64,000 nt of DNA from an uncultured Muribaculaceae bacterium (GCA_910588065.1 CAJUPZ010000006.1:53110-117109), one strand, 5' to 3'; shown: positions 27,112 through 35,882, counted from the stretch's first letter. The notes: generated by a model from the sequence alone, not told the origin. Numbers and translations: made by a program.

Positions 27112-27475
27112 ACACAACAACGAAGGTGCGTGGGGCGAGAATGTAGCCCGCGAATACCTTATCACCCAAGGCTACACCATCATCGACACCAACGCCACAT
27201 TCGGCAAAAACGAGCTTGACATTGTTGCCCGCCATCACAACCGCATAGTGTTTGTTGAAGTAAAAACCCGCTCTACAGATGAATATGACCCGCTCGACGC
27301 TGTTGACAGAAAAAAAATATCCCACCTCTGCCGCGGCGCCGAAGCATACGTCAAAGCCTACAACATCCCCCACCCGGTGCAGTTTGACATCATTGTGGTC
27401 ATAGGCACACCCGGTTCCAAACCCAAGATTGACCACTACCCCGACGCATTTTTGCCACCCCTCTCCACCCGATAA
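27104..27475 (+). CDS. yraN: YraN family endonuclease-like protein
   Basis: A 123-aa UPF0102 protein. It shows GAWGENVAREYL, then GKNELDIVA and FVEVKTR, the E-D-EVK pattern of a PD-(D/E)xK nuclease fold. The natural substrate is not established for the family. It overlaps rlmN by 8 nt and is the last gene of the run that begins at relA/spoT or the phosphodiesterase. Confidence 0.9.
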   Translation: MAEHNNEGAWGENVAREYLITQGYTIIDTNATFGKNELDIVARHHNRIVFVEVKTRSTDEYDPLDAVDRKKISHLCRGAEAYVKAYNIPHPVQFDIIVVIGTPGSKPKIDHYPDAFLPPLSTR

Positions 27476-27506
27476 TCGCCGTTAACATTTTTTATCCGCA
27501 AAAATT

Positions 27507-27548
27507 TTTGCAGGTTCGGAAATTATTGTAATTTTGTAACGATTACAA
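27507..27548 (+). promoter_or_regulatory. Promoter with Fur/PerR-type operator
   Basis: TTTG (27507-27510) and TAATTTTG (27529-27536) form a promoter with an 18-nt spacer. Overlapping its -7 box is TTGTAACGATTACAA (27534-27548), a 7-1-7 inverted repeat with one mismatch, as in PerR/Fur boxes. The downstream gene encodes a Fur-family protein, so autorepression is likely. Confidence 0.65.
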
Positions 27549-27567
27549 ATTTAAACTCATTCCACTA

Positions 27568-27996
27568 ATGACAGACAACAGCCCCGACATAACCGCCAAA
27601 GCTCTCCGGCTTATCACGGATTGCGGGCTGCGCCCGTCTCCCCAGAGGCTCGCAGTGGCAGCATACGTGCTCGCCCACCGCACTCACCCCACCGCCGACG
27701 AAATATACTCGGCGATAAAGGTCGGCTACCCGTCGCTGTCGCGCACAACAGTCTACAACACCCTGCGCGCACTCGTTGAATCAAACGCCATCTGCGAGCT
27801 GACAATAGAACCGGGCAACAGCCGGTTTGACGGATACACCGAGCCCCACGCGCACTTCAGGTGCGACAGCTGCAGGCGCATATATGACATAATAATGCCG
27901 CAGCTGCCCGAACTCACCTCTTTCGATGTAAAGAAAACACAGCTCTACTTCAGCGGCCAATGCCCCTCATGCAAACGCGCCGCTGCCGGAATCTGA
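27568..27996 (+). CDS. Fur/PerR family transcriptional regulator
   Basis: A 142-aa cytoplasmic metal-dependent repressor. The winged helix (about 15-85) has RPSPQRLAVAAYVL and LSRTTVYNTL. The dimerisation domain has HAHFRCDSCRRI and a second Cys pair (CPSCKR), the structural zinc site. The two CxxC pairs, and the rubrerythrin gene 56 nt downstream, favour a PerR-like peroxide sensor over an iron-sensing Fur, but this is inference. A 7-1-7 operator on its promoter indicates autoregulation. Confidence 0.9.
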   Translation: MTDNSPDITAKALRLITDCGLRPSPQRLAVAAYVLAHRTHPTADEIYSAIKVGYPSLSRTTVYNTLRALVESNAICELTIEPGNSRFDGYTEPHAHFRCDSCRRIYDIIMPQLPELTSFDVKKTQLYFSGQCPSCKRAAAGI

Positions 27997-28052
27997 AAAA
28001 AACAACCAAAACAAAAAGTATAATTATTCACCAAATTAAAAACAACGACATT

Positions 28053-28604
28053 ATGAAAAAGAAATTTATCTGCACAGTATGCGGTTATGTTCACGAAGGC
28101 GACGAAGCACCCGAAAAGTGCCCTCTCTGCGGTGCTCCCAAAAGCAAGTTCAAAGAACTCACCGAAGGCGAAGAACTCAAATTCGTCACCGAGCACCAGA
28201 TTGGTGTAGCCAAAGGCTGTGACGACCAGATGATCGCCGACCTCAACGCCCACTTCAACGGCGAATGCAGCGAAGTAGGCATGTATCTCGCGATGTCCCG
28301 CCAGGCCGACCGCGAAGGCTATCCCGAAATTGCCGAAGCCTTCAAGCGCTACGCTTTCGAAGAGGCTGAACACGCTTCTAAATTCGCAGAACTCCTCGGT
28401 GACTGCGTGTGGGACACCAAGACCAACCTCGAAAAACGCATGGCAGCTGAAGCCGGTGCAAACGAGGACAAAATGCGCATCGCAGCCCGTGCGAAACAGC
28501 TCAACCTCGACGCCATCCACGACACCGTTCACGAAATGGCTAAGGACGAAGCCCGCCACGGCCAGGGATTCCAGGGTCTCTACAACCGCTTCTTCAAGAA
28601 ATAA
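28053..28604 (+). CDS. Rubrerythrin with N-terminal rubredoxin (reverse rubrerythrin type)
   Basis: A 183-aa peroxide-scavenging diiron protein. The rubredoxin domain comes first: CTVCGYV and CPLCG, residues about 5-30. The ferritin-like four-helix domain follows, with metal ligands in NGECSEVGMYL, AFEEAEHASKF and KDEARHGQGF. The N-terminal position of rubredoxin is that of reverse rubrerythrins, which act as NADH peroxidases in anaerobes. The frame opens upstream, but the ATG at 28053 begins the rubredoxin exactly. It is 56 nt after the Fur/PerR regulator and closed by a terminator, forming an oxidative-stress unit. Confidence 0.93.
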   Translation: MKKKFICTVCGYVHEGDEAPEKCPLCGAPKSKFKELTEGEELKFVTEHQIGVAKGCDDQMIADLNAHFNGECSEVGMYLAMSRQADREGYPEIAEAFKRYAFEEAEHASKFAELLGDCVWDTKTNLEKRMAAEAGANEDKMRIAARAKQLNLDAIHDTVHEMAKDEARHGQGFQGLYNRFFKK

Positions 28605-28630
28605 GCAGAGACGCCACACAGACCAAAATA

Positions 28631-28671
28631 TTACGCTCCGACACTATCCGAGTGCGGAGCGTAATTTTTTT
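28631..28671 (+). terminator. Terminator after rubrerythrin
   Basis: TTACGCTCCG (28631-28640) pairs with CGGAGCGTAA (28655-28664), with a further four-pair inner stem; T7 follows. Confidence 0.92.
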
Positions 28672-28736
28672 GTACAAACACAGAACAATTTCGTCGCAGA
28701 AAACATTATATCATAAGATACTAACCATACCGAATT

Positions 28737-29483
28737 ATGAAAACAGTCAAAGACACATTGCTGCAGCGCAGGAGCATCAGACGCTACGAACGCGAACCGA
28801 TTCCTCAGGAAACAATGGACCTCATTTACGAAGCCATAAGAAACACCCCTACAAGCTACAACGGTCAGCAGTTTTCCGTAATCGATGTCACCGACCAGAG
28901 CCTGAAAGAGCAAATCTACGAACTCACCTCACAGAAACAGATCAAAACCTGCAACCACTTTCTGGTGTTCTGCGCCGACTACCATAAAATCAAAAACCTC
29001 GCCCACGCCAAGGATATAGACTTTCCTCCGTTTGAAAAAACCCTCGACGGCGTGATTGTGGGCATTGTCGACGCCGCTCTCGCCATGATGAGCGCGCTCA
29101 CAGCCGCCGAAGCCGCAGGGCTCGGCACATGCTGCATCGGCTACACCCGCACAGCCGCGCCGGAAGCCGTGTCAAAACTGCTGTCACTGCCGCAGGACAC
29201 CTTTATTGTGTGCGGGCTGGCAATCGGTGTGCCACGCGAGATGCCCGACCTCAAGCCGAAGCAACCGCTGGAAGCCGTTGTGCACAGCAACACATACCGC
29301 GACGAAAATCTCACCGACACCCTGCTCGCCTACGACAAAGAGATTGAGGAGTACAACCGCACCCGCGCGGGCTCAAAGTCTGACAACGACTGGGCATCGC
29401 ACATTGTGGACTACTACCGCATGGCTATGGACTACCGGATGCTGTCGGCTATACGCCGCCGCGGCTTCGATGTTGAAAACTGA
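28737..29483 (+). CDS. Nitroreductase family oxidoreductase (NfsA-like)
   Basis: A 248-aa FMN-dependent NAD(P)H oxidoreductase. The FMN motif RRSIRRYERE is near the N-terminus. NTPTSYNGQQFSVI and GLGTCCIGYTR follow, and the C-terminal part (GLAIGVP, then KPKQPLEAVVHSN) fits the NfsA/FRP branch. It is cytoplasmic and probably a flavin, quinone or nitro-compound reductase. It follows the rubrerythrin terminator and is itself followed by one, so it is a separate unit, although the redox context may be shared. Confidence 0.85.
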   Translation: MKTVKDTLLQRRSIRRYEREPIPQETMDLIYEAIRNTPTSYNGQQFSVIDVTDQSLKEQIYELTSQKQIKTCNHFLVFCADYHKIKNLAHAKDIDFPPFEKTLDGVIVGIVDAALAMMSALTAAEAAGLGTCCIGYTRTAAPEAVSKLLSLPQDTFIVCGLAIGVPREMPDLKPKQPLEAVVHSNTYRDENLTDTLLAYDKEIEEYNRTRAGSKSDNDWASHIVDYYRMAMDYRMLSAIRRRGFDVEN

Positions 29484-29533
29484 ACCCTTACAAAAGGCAA
29501 CACAAATACACAACTCAAAATTGCCCTTTGAGA

Positions 29534-29574
29534 GCGGGGATGATAGCCTTCCGGCACATCCCCGCCCGTTTTTT
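29534..29574 (+). terminator. Terminator after the nitroreductase gene
   Basis: GCGGGGATG (29534-29542) pairs with CATCCCCGC (29557-29565); CCGT6 follows. Confidence 0.9.
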
Positions 29575-29633
29575 ATCCCCCTTTGGCCAACTATCCTGCA
29601 ATTAGACAATCAGATGTATAGGTAAGATTGTAC

Positions 29634-30458
29634 TTAATCAAACTTCATCATGCCGGCAAGTTGAACGAAATAATCGTTGCTCCAGATGTCAAGCTCCGAT
29701 GGATTCTTGATAAACGGCAGCACATCTTTTTTTACCGCGTTGATATCGGTTGTGGCGAGTCGTTCGGCTAGCTTTTTCAAAAAATCTTCTTTACACAAAT
29801 CCTCGCTATTGAAGTCAATGGCTCGTTGACGGAAATGCTCAAAATCCAATGGCACACCATTGCGGACATACCACTCAAAATCGTACCAGTCACGACCTTT
29901 TACGCGTTGTCCCCACTTGCGGTAAACCAGAGCATGCATCTTCCCGGCAAACAAATCCGGCAGCGAGACGCATCGGGTCATGAAAGAGAATGGTTGAAGC
30001 AGCAGCTTCTGTTCGGTCAGGAATCCTAACGGAGGCTGAGTGTCCACTTCAATCTTTATCTTCAGACTTTTCTCTGTTTGGAAGGCCAAGTTATAAACAT
30101 GGGTATCGTCCTTTAGAAATGCGGACTCCACTTTGCCAAAATTATGTTTCTCTTTCTTGGTTATCACCACATCGCGACCGAGTGCCTTGAACTCTGCTAT
30201 TATTGCAGGAAAATAGTTCTCAATATTGAACGACGGATCCTCTTTCAACAATGTGAAATCCATATCCTCGCTGTAACGACCCAAACCGTGGAATATACGA
30301 AGGCATGTGCCTCCATAAAAAGCAGCCTTTTCAAAGAATCCTCCACGTTGGAGTCCGGCAAGTGCCACCTGTTGCATCACTTCGTAAGTGGCATTTCTTT
30401 TGGCTATATCATTTGACGTGTCGTATGCCGACAACATACTCTCAAATATTCCGCTCAT
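29634..30458 (-). CDS. AbiEii/AbiGii-family nucleotidyltransferase toxin
   Basis: A 274-aa toxin of the type IV AbiE system. The nucleotidyltransferase motif is GGTCLRIFHGLGRYSEDMDF (residues about 49-68; Asp65 and Asp67 are the metal ligands). A later acidic strand (KIKIEVD) and the motif FAGKMHALVYR with KGRDWYDF follow, as in AbiEii/AbiGii/MenT-like proteins. In the family it blocks growth, for example by modifying tRNA or GTP, to stop phage. It overlaps the upstream antitoxin gene by 17 nt. Base composition is AT-richer than the neighbours, suggesting acquisition. Confidence 0.88.
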   Translation of the reverse strand: MSGIFESMLSAYDTSNDIAKRNATYEVMQQVALAGLQRGGFFEKAAFYGGTCLRIFHGLGRYSEDMDFTLLKEDPSFNIENYFPAIIAEFKALGRDVVITKKEKHNFGKVESAFLKDDTHVYNLAFQTEKSLKIKIEVDTQPPLGFLTEQKLLLQPFSFMTRCVSLPDLFAGKMHALVYRKWGQRVKGRDWYDFEWYVRNGVPLDFEHFRQRAIDFNSEDLCKEDFLKKLAERLATTDINAVKKDVLPFIKNPSELDIWSNDYFVQLAGMMKFD

Positions 30459-31074
30459 GCTGTATGAATTTTATAAGCTGGTTCAACATTGTTTTCTTGC
30501 GTGACACTTCGGCGCAATCCATAATAATGTCGAGGTCGAAATTCAGAAGTGCATCCATATCAAAGCGTATGTCTTCTTCAAGATATTCACGCATAGATGT
30601 TTGAAATCTCAGATTCAGATCCGGGGTGAATACCATAAGATCGCAAAGGGCTTTTTCAGGAGTCGCAATCATAAATGAGGCCTCGGTTTCCACCTTCATT
30701 GTCACTCCGATATTGTAATACTTCGCCGGGACATGAATGTAATTAAACGTTCCGACAGTATTGACATAGTTTCGTGCAACTCCGGTAGTCATAGATTGTA
30801 CCGAATAGACTGCCTCAGGAATCAGCCCGTAATATCGCAAGGCTGCCTGCATCGACACGTATGATGGACCATATATGTGATTTGCGAGAAGAAACGGCGA
30901 TAATTCCACACGGCTTGTCCGAGGGCTTGCCACATACAAACCCTTTTTTAATCTTATGATTTTACCATCGCGCTCCGATCGCTTTGCTTTCATTGCAAGA
31001 TTGACGCAATCCGGAAATACAGAACTCATGTCCTGCATTCTAAATGGTATATTCCTGAAATCTTCAAGAGTCAT
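30442..31074 (-). CDS. AbiEi-type antitoxin / transcriptional regulator
   Basis: A 210-aa protein with an N-terminal winged-helix-like segment (GKIIRLKKGLYVAS) and the AbiEi C-terminal region (SYVSMQAALRYYGLIPE, then ATPEKALCDLMVF). It is expected to repress its own promoter and to counter the toxin encoded downstream, overlapping by 17 nt. The ATG at 31074 lies only 4 nt beyond the -7 box, so translation may be leaderless or may start at Met13 or Met16 (31038 or 31029). A perfect 21-bp inverted repeat covers the promoter. AT-rich, like the toxin gene. Confidence 0.82.
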   Translation of the reverse strand: MTLEDFRNIPFRMQDMSSVFPDCVNLAMKAKRSERDGKIIRLKKGLYVASPRTSRVELSPFLLANHIYGPSYVSMQAALRYYGLIPEAVYSVQSMTTGVARNYVNTVGTFNYIHVPAKYYNIGVTMKVETEASFMIATPEKALCDLMVFTPDLNLRFQTSMREYLEEDIRFDMDALLNFDLDIIMDCAEVSRKKTMLNQLIKFIQHERNI

Positions 31075-31078
31075 GACG

Positions 31079-31139
31079 CAAAGATAGTAAAAATTTCGAC
31101 AGATAATATCCTTCTGCGATATTATCTGTCGAAATTTTT
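31079..31139 (-). promoter_or_regulatory. abiEi promoter with perfect 21-bp inverted repeat (operator)
   Basis: On the minus strand, TATCTTTG (31079-31086) is a good -7 box. Directly upstream, 31089-31109 and 31119-31139 are perfect inverted copies of each other, separated by 9 nt, and cover the -33 region. AbiEi antitoxins are known to autorepress by binding inverted repeats in their promoter. This repeat is the obvious candidate operator. Confidence 0.75.
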
Positions 31140-31189
31140 GCTATTATAAGGATTCGCAGGCAGGAATTGGGCTGTTGCATCCCCAGGGG

Positions 31190-31221
31190 GTTGACATTGC
31201 TTTTGTTTTTTTGTAACTTTG
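31190..31221 (+). promoter_or_regulatory. Promoter of the C1 peptidase gene
   Basis: GTTG (31190-31193), 20 nt, TAACTTTG (31214-31221), 33 nt before the start codon. Confidence 0.75.
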
Positions 31222-31254
31222 TCGGTAATCAACCCACAAAACCGTTTCTGACCA

Positions 31255-32655
31255 ATGAAAAAAAGTATTTTTTTTGCTATCGCGGCGCTGGCTCTCACCG
31301 CGCAGGCCAAGCAGCCTCAAAACCCGGGCGGAGGCATCACCCCGCAGATGATGACCACCATAAAGGGTGCGTTCAAAAACACTCCGGCCGACAAGGCTAT
31401 TTTCAACGCTATCTCAAACAATGACATCAACAAGCTGGCTGTCAATACCGCTTCAAAAAACAGTTTTGACACCAATTTCAGCCACCGTGTGCCCAGCAAG
31501 GGTATCACCGACCAGAAGTCGAGCGGCAGGTGCTGGCTGTTCACCGGGCTCAATGTGCTCCGCGCCCAGGCTATGGCTGACCACAATCTGCCCGAGCTGA
31601 AACTGTCGCAGAACTACAATTTTTTCTGGGATCAGCTTGAAAAAGCGAATCTTTTTCTCCAGGGCATTATCGACACTTCCGACAAACCGATGGATGACAA
31701 GACTGTTGACTGGCTCTTTGCCCACCCGCTCAGCGATGGAGGTCAGTTTACCGGTGTGGCTGACATCATCACCAAATACGGCGTTGTACCGGCTGAGGTG
31801 ATGATAGAGACAAACAGCTCAAACTCAACCTCACGCATGAGCAATCTCATTACCCTTAAGCTGCGCGAATGGGGTCTCGAGCTGCGCGATATGGCTGCCG
31901 CCAAAGCAAAGCCGGCTAAGCTGCAGGAAAGAAAAACTCAGATGCTCGGCGATGTCTACCGTATGCTCGCACTCAACCTCGGCGAGCCCCCCACAGAGTT
32001 CACATGGACTCGCCGCGACTCAAAGGGCAACGCGGTGGACACCCGCACCTACACCCCGCAGAGCTTCTACAAGGAGTATTTCGGCAATGACCTCAAGGGC
32101 AATTATGTGATGCTCATGAACGACCCCAGCCGCGAATACTACAAGCTATATGAAATTGAATATGACCGTCACTCATACGACGGTGACAACTGGACATACG
32201 TCAATCTGCCCATCGAGGATATCAAGGAGATGGCTATAGCCTCAATCAAGGACAGCACAGCGATGTACTTCTCATGCGACGTGGGCAAATTCTTTGACCG
32301 CGACCGCGGTGTACTTGATGTTGACTATTATGATTACGGCTCGCTCTTCGGCACAACTTTCGGCATGGACAAGAAGCAGCGCATACTCACGCACTCCAGC
32401 GGTTCAAGCCATGCAATGACCCTTGTGGCTGTGGATCTTGACGCCAACGGCACCCCTGTGAAGTGGATGGTGGAAAACAGCTGGGGTCCCGGTGCAAACG
32501 CCGGCCACCTTATCATGACCGACAAGTGGTTTGACGAATATATGTTCCGCCTTGTCGTTGACAAGAAGTATCTCACCGGCAAAGCTGCTGAGGTGCTGAA
32601 ACAGAAGCCGGTATCGCTCCCCGCATGGGATCCGATGTTCGCCGACGAGCTCTGA
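31255..32655 (+). CDS. Secreted C1-family cysteine peptidase (PepC/bleomycin hydrolase type)
   Basis: A 466-aa papain-fold aminopeptidase. A signal peptide (MKKSIFFAIAALALTAQAK) directs it to the periplasm or beyond, unlike cytoplasmic PepC of Firmicutes. The catalytic Cys is in QKSSGRCWLFTGLNVLR, His in SGSSHAMTLVAVD, and Asn in WMVENSWGPG. Length and spacing of the triad match the bleomycin-hydrolase family. It has its own promoter and terminator and is a single-gene unit next to the AbiE pair. Whether it acts on host or self peptides is unknown. Confidence 0.92.
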   Translation: MKKSIFFAIAALALTAQAKQPQNPGGGITPQMMTTIKGAFKNTPADKAIFNAISNNDINKLAVNTASKNSFDTNFSHRVPSKGITDQKSSGRCWLFTGLNVLRAQAMADHNLPELKLSQNYNFFWDQLEKANLFLQGIIDTSDKPMDDKTVDWLFAHPLSDGGQFTGVADIITKYGVVPAEVMIETNSSNSTSRMSNLITLKLREWGLELRDMAAAKAKPAKLQERKTQMLGDVYRMLALNLGEPPTEFTWTRRDSKGNAVDTRTYTPQSFYKEYFGNDLKGNYVMLMNDPSREYYKLYEIEYDRHSYDGDNWTYVNLPIEDIKEMAIASIKDSTAMYFSCDVGKFFDRDRGVLDVDYYDYGSLFGTTFGMDKKQRILTHSSGSSHAMTLVAVDLDANGTPVKWMVENSWGPGANAGHLIMTDKWFDEYMFRLVVDKKYLTGKAAEVLKQKPVSLPAWDPMFADEL

Positions 32656-32671
32656 CAATCCCCTGCACCGT

Positions 32672-32718
32672 AAACACGCAACCACCCCGGCAAAGCCGGA
32701 GTGGTTGTGTTTGTTTTT
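32672..32718 (+). terminator. Terminator between convergent peptidase genes
   Basis: A long imperfect stem pairs AAACACGCAACCAC with GTGGTTGTGTTT, closed by CCGGC/GCCGG around an AAA loop, and is followed by GT5. It serves the plus-strand gene; the minus side has only a short T run. Confidence 0.85.
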
Positions 32719-32733
32719 GGATGGATGAAAGTT

Positions 32734-35181
32734 TCAGAGAGCTACCTCAGGATACATCGACTCCCACCACTGCGGCTGGTCTTTGAGATATTTTGCAAAC
32801 CATGCGAAAATAGTGTCCTGCCAGCGGATTCGTTTCTGATAATCTGTGATGTGATGGTCCTGGTCGGCTACTGCGACAAAGGCGGTGGGACGGTTGAGGA
32901 GTTTCAACGCGGTAAACATCTGTATGCTCTCCCCCACAGGCACATTCATGTCGGCATCGCCGTGGAGAAACAGCAGCGGAGTGTGTATTTTGTCGGCATT
33001 GAACAGCGGGCTCTGCTTTACATACAGGTCGGGATTGCTCCAGGGATATGCGTCACCCATGCTCACCTCGCTGTAGGAATAGCCCCAGTAGCCTTCGCCC
33101 CAGTAGCTTGTGTGGTCGCTTATGCCGGCATGAGATATCGCCGCGGCAAAGATGTCGGTGACAGTCTGCAGATACTGTGTCATGAATCCGCCGTAAGAGG
33201 CTCCGATACACCCAATTTTGGAAGCATCGACGTAGGGATGCTCGGCGCAGAAGCGTTTTGTGCCCTCGATGATGTCTTCGGCAACTCCCTGACCGGCGGT
33301 CTTGACATGGCGCGATGAGAATTCCTGGCCGAATCCGGTGGCTCCGCTCGGCTCAATCACATACACCACATAGCCCTGGGCAGCGTAGGCATGGTGCGGG
33401 TATCGGCTCTCGAAGTTGCGGCTTGTGGGGCTGCAACCGCCGTAATAGTTCACAATCATGGGATACTTTTTGGCGGGGTCGAAATGAGGCGGCAGATAGT
33501 AGCGGCCGCAGATTGTATCGCCACGGGAGTTTACAAAATCCCACGCACCGGTTTCGCCGAATTCAACATCGGCAAGGTCATCGGCAAGGGGCTCGTTGAG
33601 CAGCGAGCTTTTCAGGGTCTTTGTGTTGAGGGTATAAAGACGATCCGGATTGTCAACACTCTGAGAGGTAAAGGCGGCGGCTGTGCCGGTGAGTGGCAGA
33701 CTTATATTTTTCACAATGTCCTGACCGAGCGGCAGCTGAGCGAACTTACCGGTTTTGGGGTTGAGGCGGAAGGCACTTATGCAGTCGCGGTTCTCGGCAA
33801 TGAGATAAATCATATTGTCGGCGCGGCTCCACTTGAATGACGTAACATTGGGATTGAAATCAATGGTGAGAGGCTTGAAAGTGCGGCTCTTCACATCGTA
33901 TGAGAACAGCTGAGTGTCAATCATGCTCGGAATCCTGTCCTGCGGAAGATTTTTGCCTATGCCGCCGAGAGCCTCAGGCGAACCGGAAATGATGACTGTT
34001 GACGCATCGGGCGAGAATATCGCACCACCGATAAATCCATCCTCGGCTACTATGGTGTCGAGGCTGAGGGTAGCGAGGTCGAGGATTGCTATTGTGTTCA
34101 CAGTGGTGGGACGCTTTTCAAGACGGCTGCGCGATGTGTGCACCAGCAGCTTTGAAGCATCGTCGCTGATATCGAGATACGACACATTGTGATGGCCGAA
34201 AGTGAGAGGGGTGACAACTCCGGTGGCAACATCGTAGCGCGCCAGCGAGCGGCGTGTGCGCCAGCCGGGCTGACGGTCCTCAGGCTCAAGAATGCGGTAA
34301 ACGTCAGGATTTTCCTTGGGTCCTTCGGCTGTCTGACTGAAAATCAAGAACTTTTCATCCGGCGACACAATCACCTGCCCGGCAGGCACTCCGGTTGCAA
34401 ATACGCTCTCTGCTCCTGTGGCAGCATCGGTGACAATCATTGTTCGGCCGGTGGCGGTGTTTGCAAAGCGGAAATATCTTGAGCCGGCAGGCATCCATGC
34501 CACAGCGTCGGTAAAACGGCTCACGGGCGCACCCGCCAGTGTTGTCACCACCCATTCCCAAGAGGTGGCTCCACCGGGCAGAGTGTTGGAGTAGATGGTT
34601 ATAAGGTATTTGCCGTCGGGGGATATTGAAGTGGAGTAGATGCGCTTGCCGTGCAGCACATTGTCAAGGGTATACAGGCGCTTTGCGCTGCCAATGCTCA
34701 CAGCCTGGCCGTCGGGCACCACCACCTTGACATCTGCAGTATCGGCAGCTCCGGCCTTGGACACATATCTTATATCCACCCGGTGAGTTGCCGGAGTGAG
34801 GGTCTGCGCCCCCGGCTGAGCCTGCTCGCCATCAACATACAGGCGGAAACTGTCGAGCCCTTTCACCAGAATCTCAGGTGTAGCGTATCCAGTATTCGAG
34901 AGGTTGAAGCTGAGGATATGGGTTGCCGCCTCGCCGGGAAGCCCGGCTATTACAGCCGAGGATATATCTTTAGCTCCCTTCAGGACAGCCTCCATTGACA
35001 TCGGGGCATCAAGAGCTGATGCCACATCATATTTGCGCGAATTGACATCCACCGAGTCAATCATCGCCGGCACAGGAATGGCAAACGGACCCGCATAGCG
35101 GAAATTCTGTACCGCAATCGTGTCCGCGGCAGCTGAGGCCATACAGGCCAGAGCCGCCAGAGTGATAATCTGTCTGTTCAT
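32734..35181 (-). CDS. S9-family prolyl oligopeptidase / dipeptidyl peptidase
   Basis: An 815-aa secreted serine peptidase. A signal peptide (MNRQIITLAALACMASAAADT) selects the ATG at 35181 rather than the upstream one at 35379. A beta-propeller-like N-terminal region (to about 560) precedes the alpha/beta-hydrolase domain with GASYGGFMT (nucleophile Ser), HGDADMNVPV (Asp) and DQDHHI (His). It is probably periplasmic and may process peptides from the gut. A -7 box (TAATTTTG, minus, 35220-35227) lies about 40 nt upstream. The NlpC gene upstream has its own promoter. Confidence 0.9.
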   Translation of the reverse strand: MNRQIITLAALACMASAAADTIAVQNFRYAGPFAIPVPAMIDSVDVNSRKYDVASALDAPMSMEAVLKGAKDISSAVIAGLPGEAATHILSFNLSNTGYATPEILVKGLDSFRLYVDGEQAQPGAQTLTPATHRVDIRYVSKAGAADTADVKVVVPDGQAVSIGSAKRLYTLDNVLHGKRIYSTSISPDGKYLITIYSNTLPGGATSWEWVVTTLAGAPVSRFTDAVAWMPAGSRYFRFANTATGRTMIVTDAATGAESVFATGVPAGQVIVSPDEKFLIFSQTAEGPKENPDVYRILEPEDRQPGWRTRRSLARYDVATGVVTPLTFGHHNVSYLDISDDASKLLVHTSRSRLEKRPTTVNTIAILDLATLSLDTIVAEDGFIGGAIFSPDASTVIISGSPEALGGIGKNLPQDRIPSMIDTQLFSYDVKSRTFKPLTIDFNPNVTSFKWSRADNMIYLIAENRDCISAFRLNPKTGKFAQLPLGQDIVKNISLPLTGTAAAFTSQSVDNPDRLYTLNTKTLKSSLLNEPLADDLADVEFGETGAWDFVNSRGDTICGRYYLPPHFDPAKKYPMIVNYYGGCSPTSRNFESRYPHHAYAAQGYVVYVIEPSGATGFGQEFSSRHVKTAGQGVAEDIIEGTKRFCAEHPYVDASKIGCIGASYGGFMTQYLQTVTDIFAAAISHAGISDHTSYWGEGYWGYSYSEVSMGDAYPWSNPDLYVKQSPLFNADKIHTPLLFLHGDADMNVPVGESIQMFTALKLLNRPTAFVAVADQDHHITDYQKRIRWQDTIFAWFAKYLKDQPQWWESMYPEVAL

Positions 35182-35252
35182 TATGAAATGTAATTTTGAT
35201 TCGTTTATCTTGCGAATTTCAAAATTACAAAAAAAATCGGAGAGAGCGGCAA

Positions 35253-35882
35253 TCAGGCACTCACATGGTGCTCTCCGATAACACGCTTCGCTCCGATATA
35301 TGCCCGGCTGAAGTAGCCGCCGTCCGGAAATTCCTGGTAGGTGATGCCCTTGGAAGTGGAGGCATGTATAAAGGTGCATTTCTTGCCGTCCTCCGCCACA
35401 TCCACCACTATGCCGACATGGCCGACCACGCCGCGCGAGGTGCGTGGGCTGCTGAAAAACATGAGATCGCCAGGCCGGAGCTCATTTTTGGCAACCGCCT
35501 TACCCTGGCGATACTGCATGATGGATGTGCGGTTGAGCTCTATACCCACCTTTCTGAACACAAAGCTGGTGAATCCGGAGCAGTCAAAGGTTTTGGGACC
35601 GGTAGCACCCCATCTGTAGCGGCGACCGAGAAATGAGGCTGCATATTCGCTGAGCTCATCCACCATATCGTCGAGTTTCTCACGCAGAGATTTCTCAGGC
35701 TCCGGCTGAGGCTGCGGTGCAGCGAAATCAAAGCCGATAAGGTTTGCCGGCAGGCTGTCCACATTCCAACCGGTGGCTGTGGGCAGATATTCCGGCTTGA
35801 GCGGCGGCACACCCTGCGCTTTGAAGGAGCAGAACACCGCGCATATAAATACTGCAATATATATAAGGAGACTTCTTTTCAT
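35253..35882 (-). CDS. NlpC/P60 (C40) cell-wall endopeptidase
   Basis: A 209-aa envelope hydrolase cutting peptidoglycan stem peptides. The ATG at 35882 is chosen since it opens a signal sequence (MKRSLLIYIAVFICAVFCSF). The catalytic domain (about residues 85-205) has the Cys in TFDCSGFTSFVF, the His in VVGHVGIVVD and the third polar residue in FIHAST. A Pro/Gln/Glu-rich linker precedes it. Its promoter is CTTG-20-TAATTTTG (minus). Confidence 0.92.
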   Translation of the reverse strand: MKRSLLIYIAVFICAVFCSFKAQGVPPLKPEYLPTATGWNVDSLPANLIGFDFAAPQPQPEPEKSLREKLDDMVDELSEYAASFLGRRYRWGATGPKTFDCSGFTSFVFRKVGIELNRTSIMQYRQGKAVAKNELRPGDLMFFSSPRTSRGVVGHVGIVVDVAEDGKKCTFIHASTSKGITYQEFPDGGYFSRAYIGAKRVIGEHHVSA

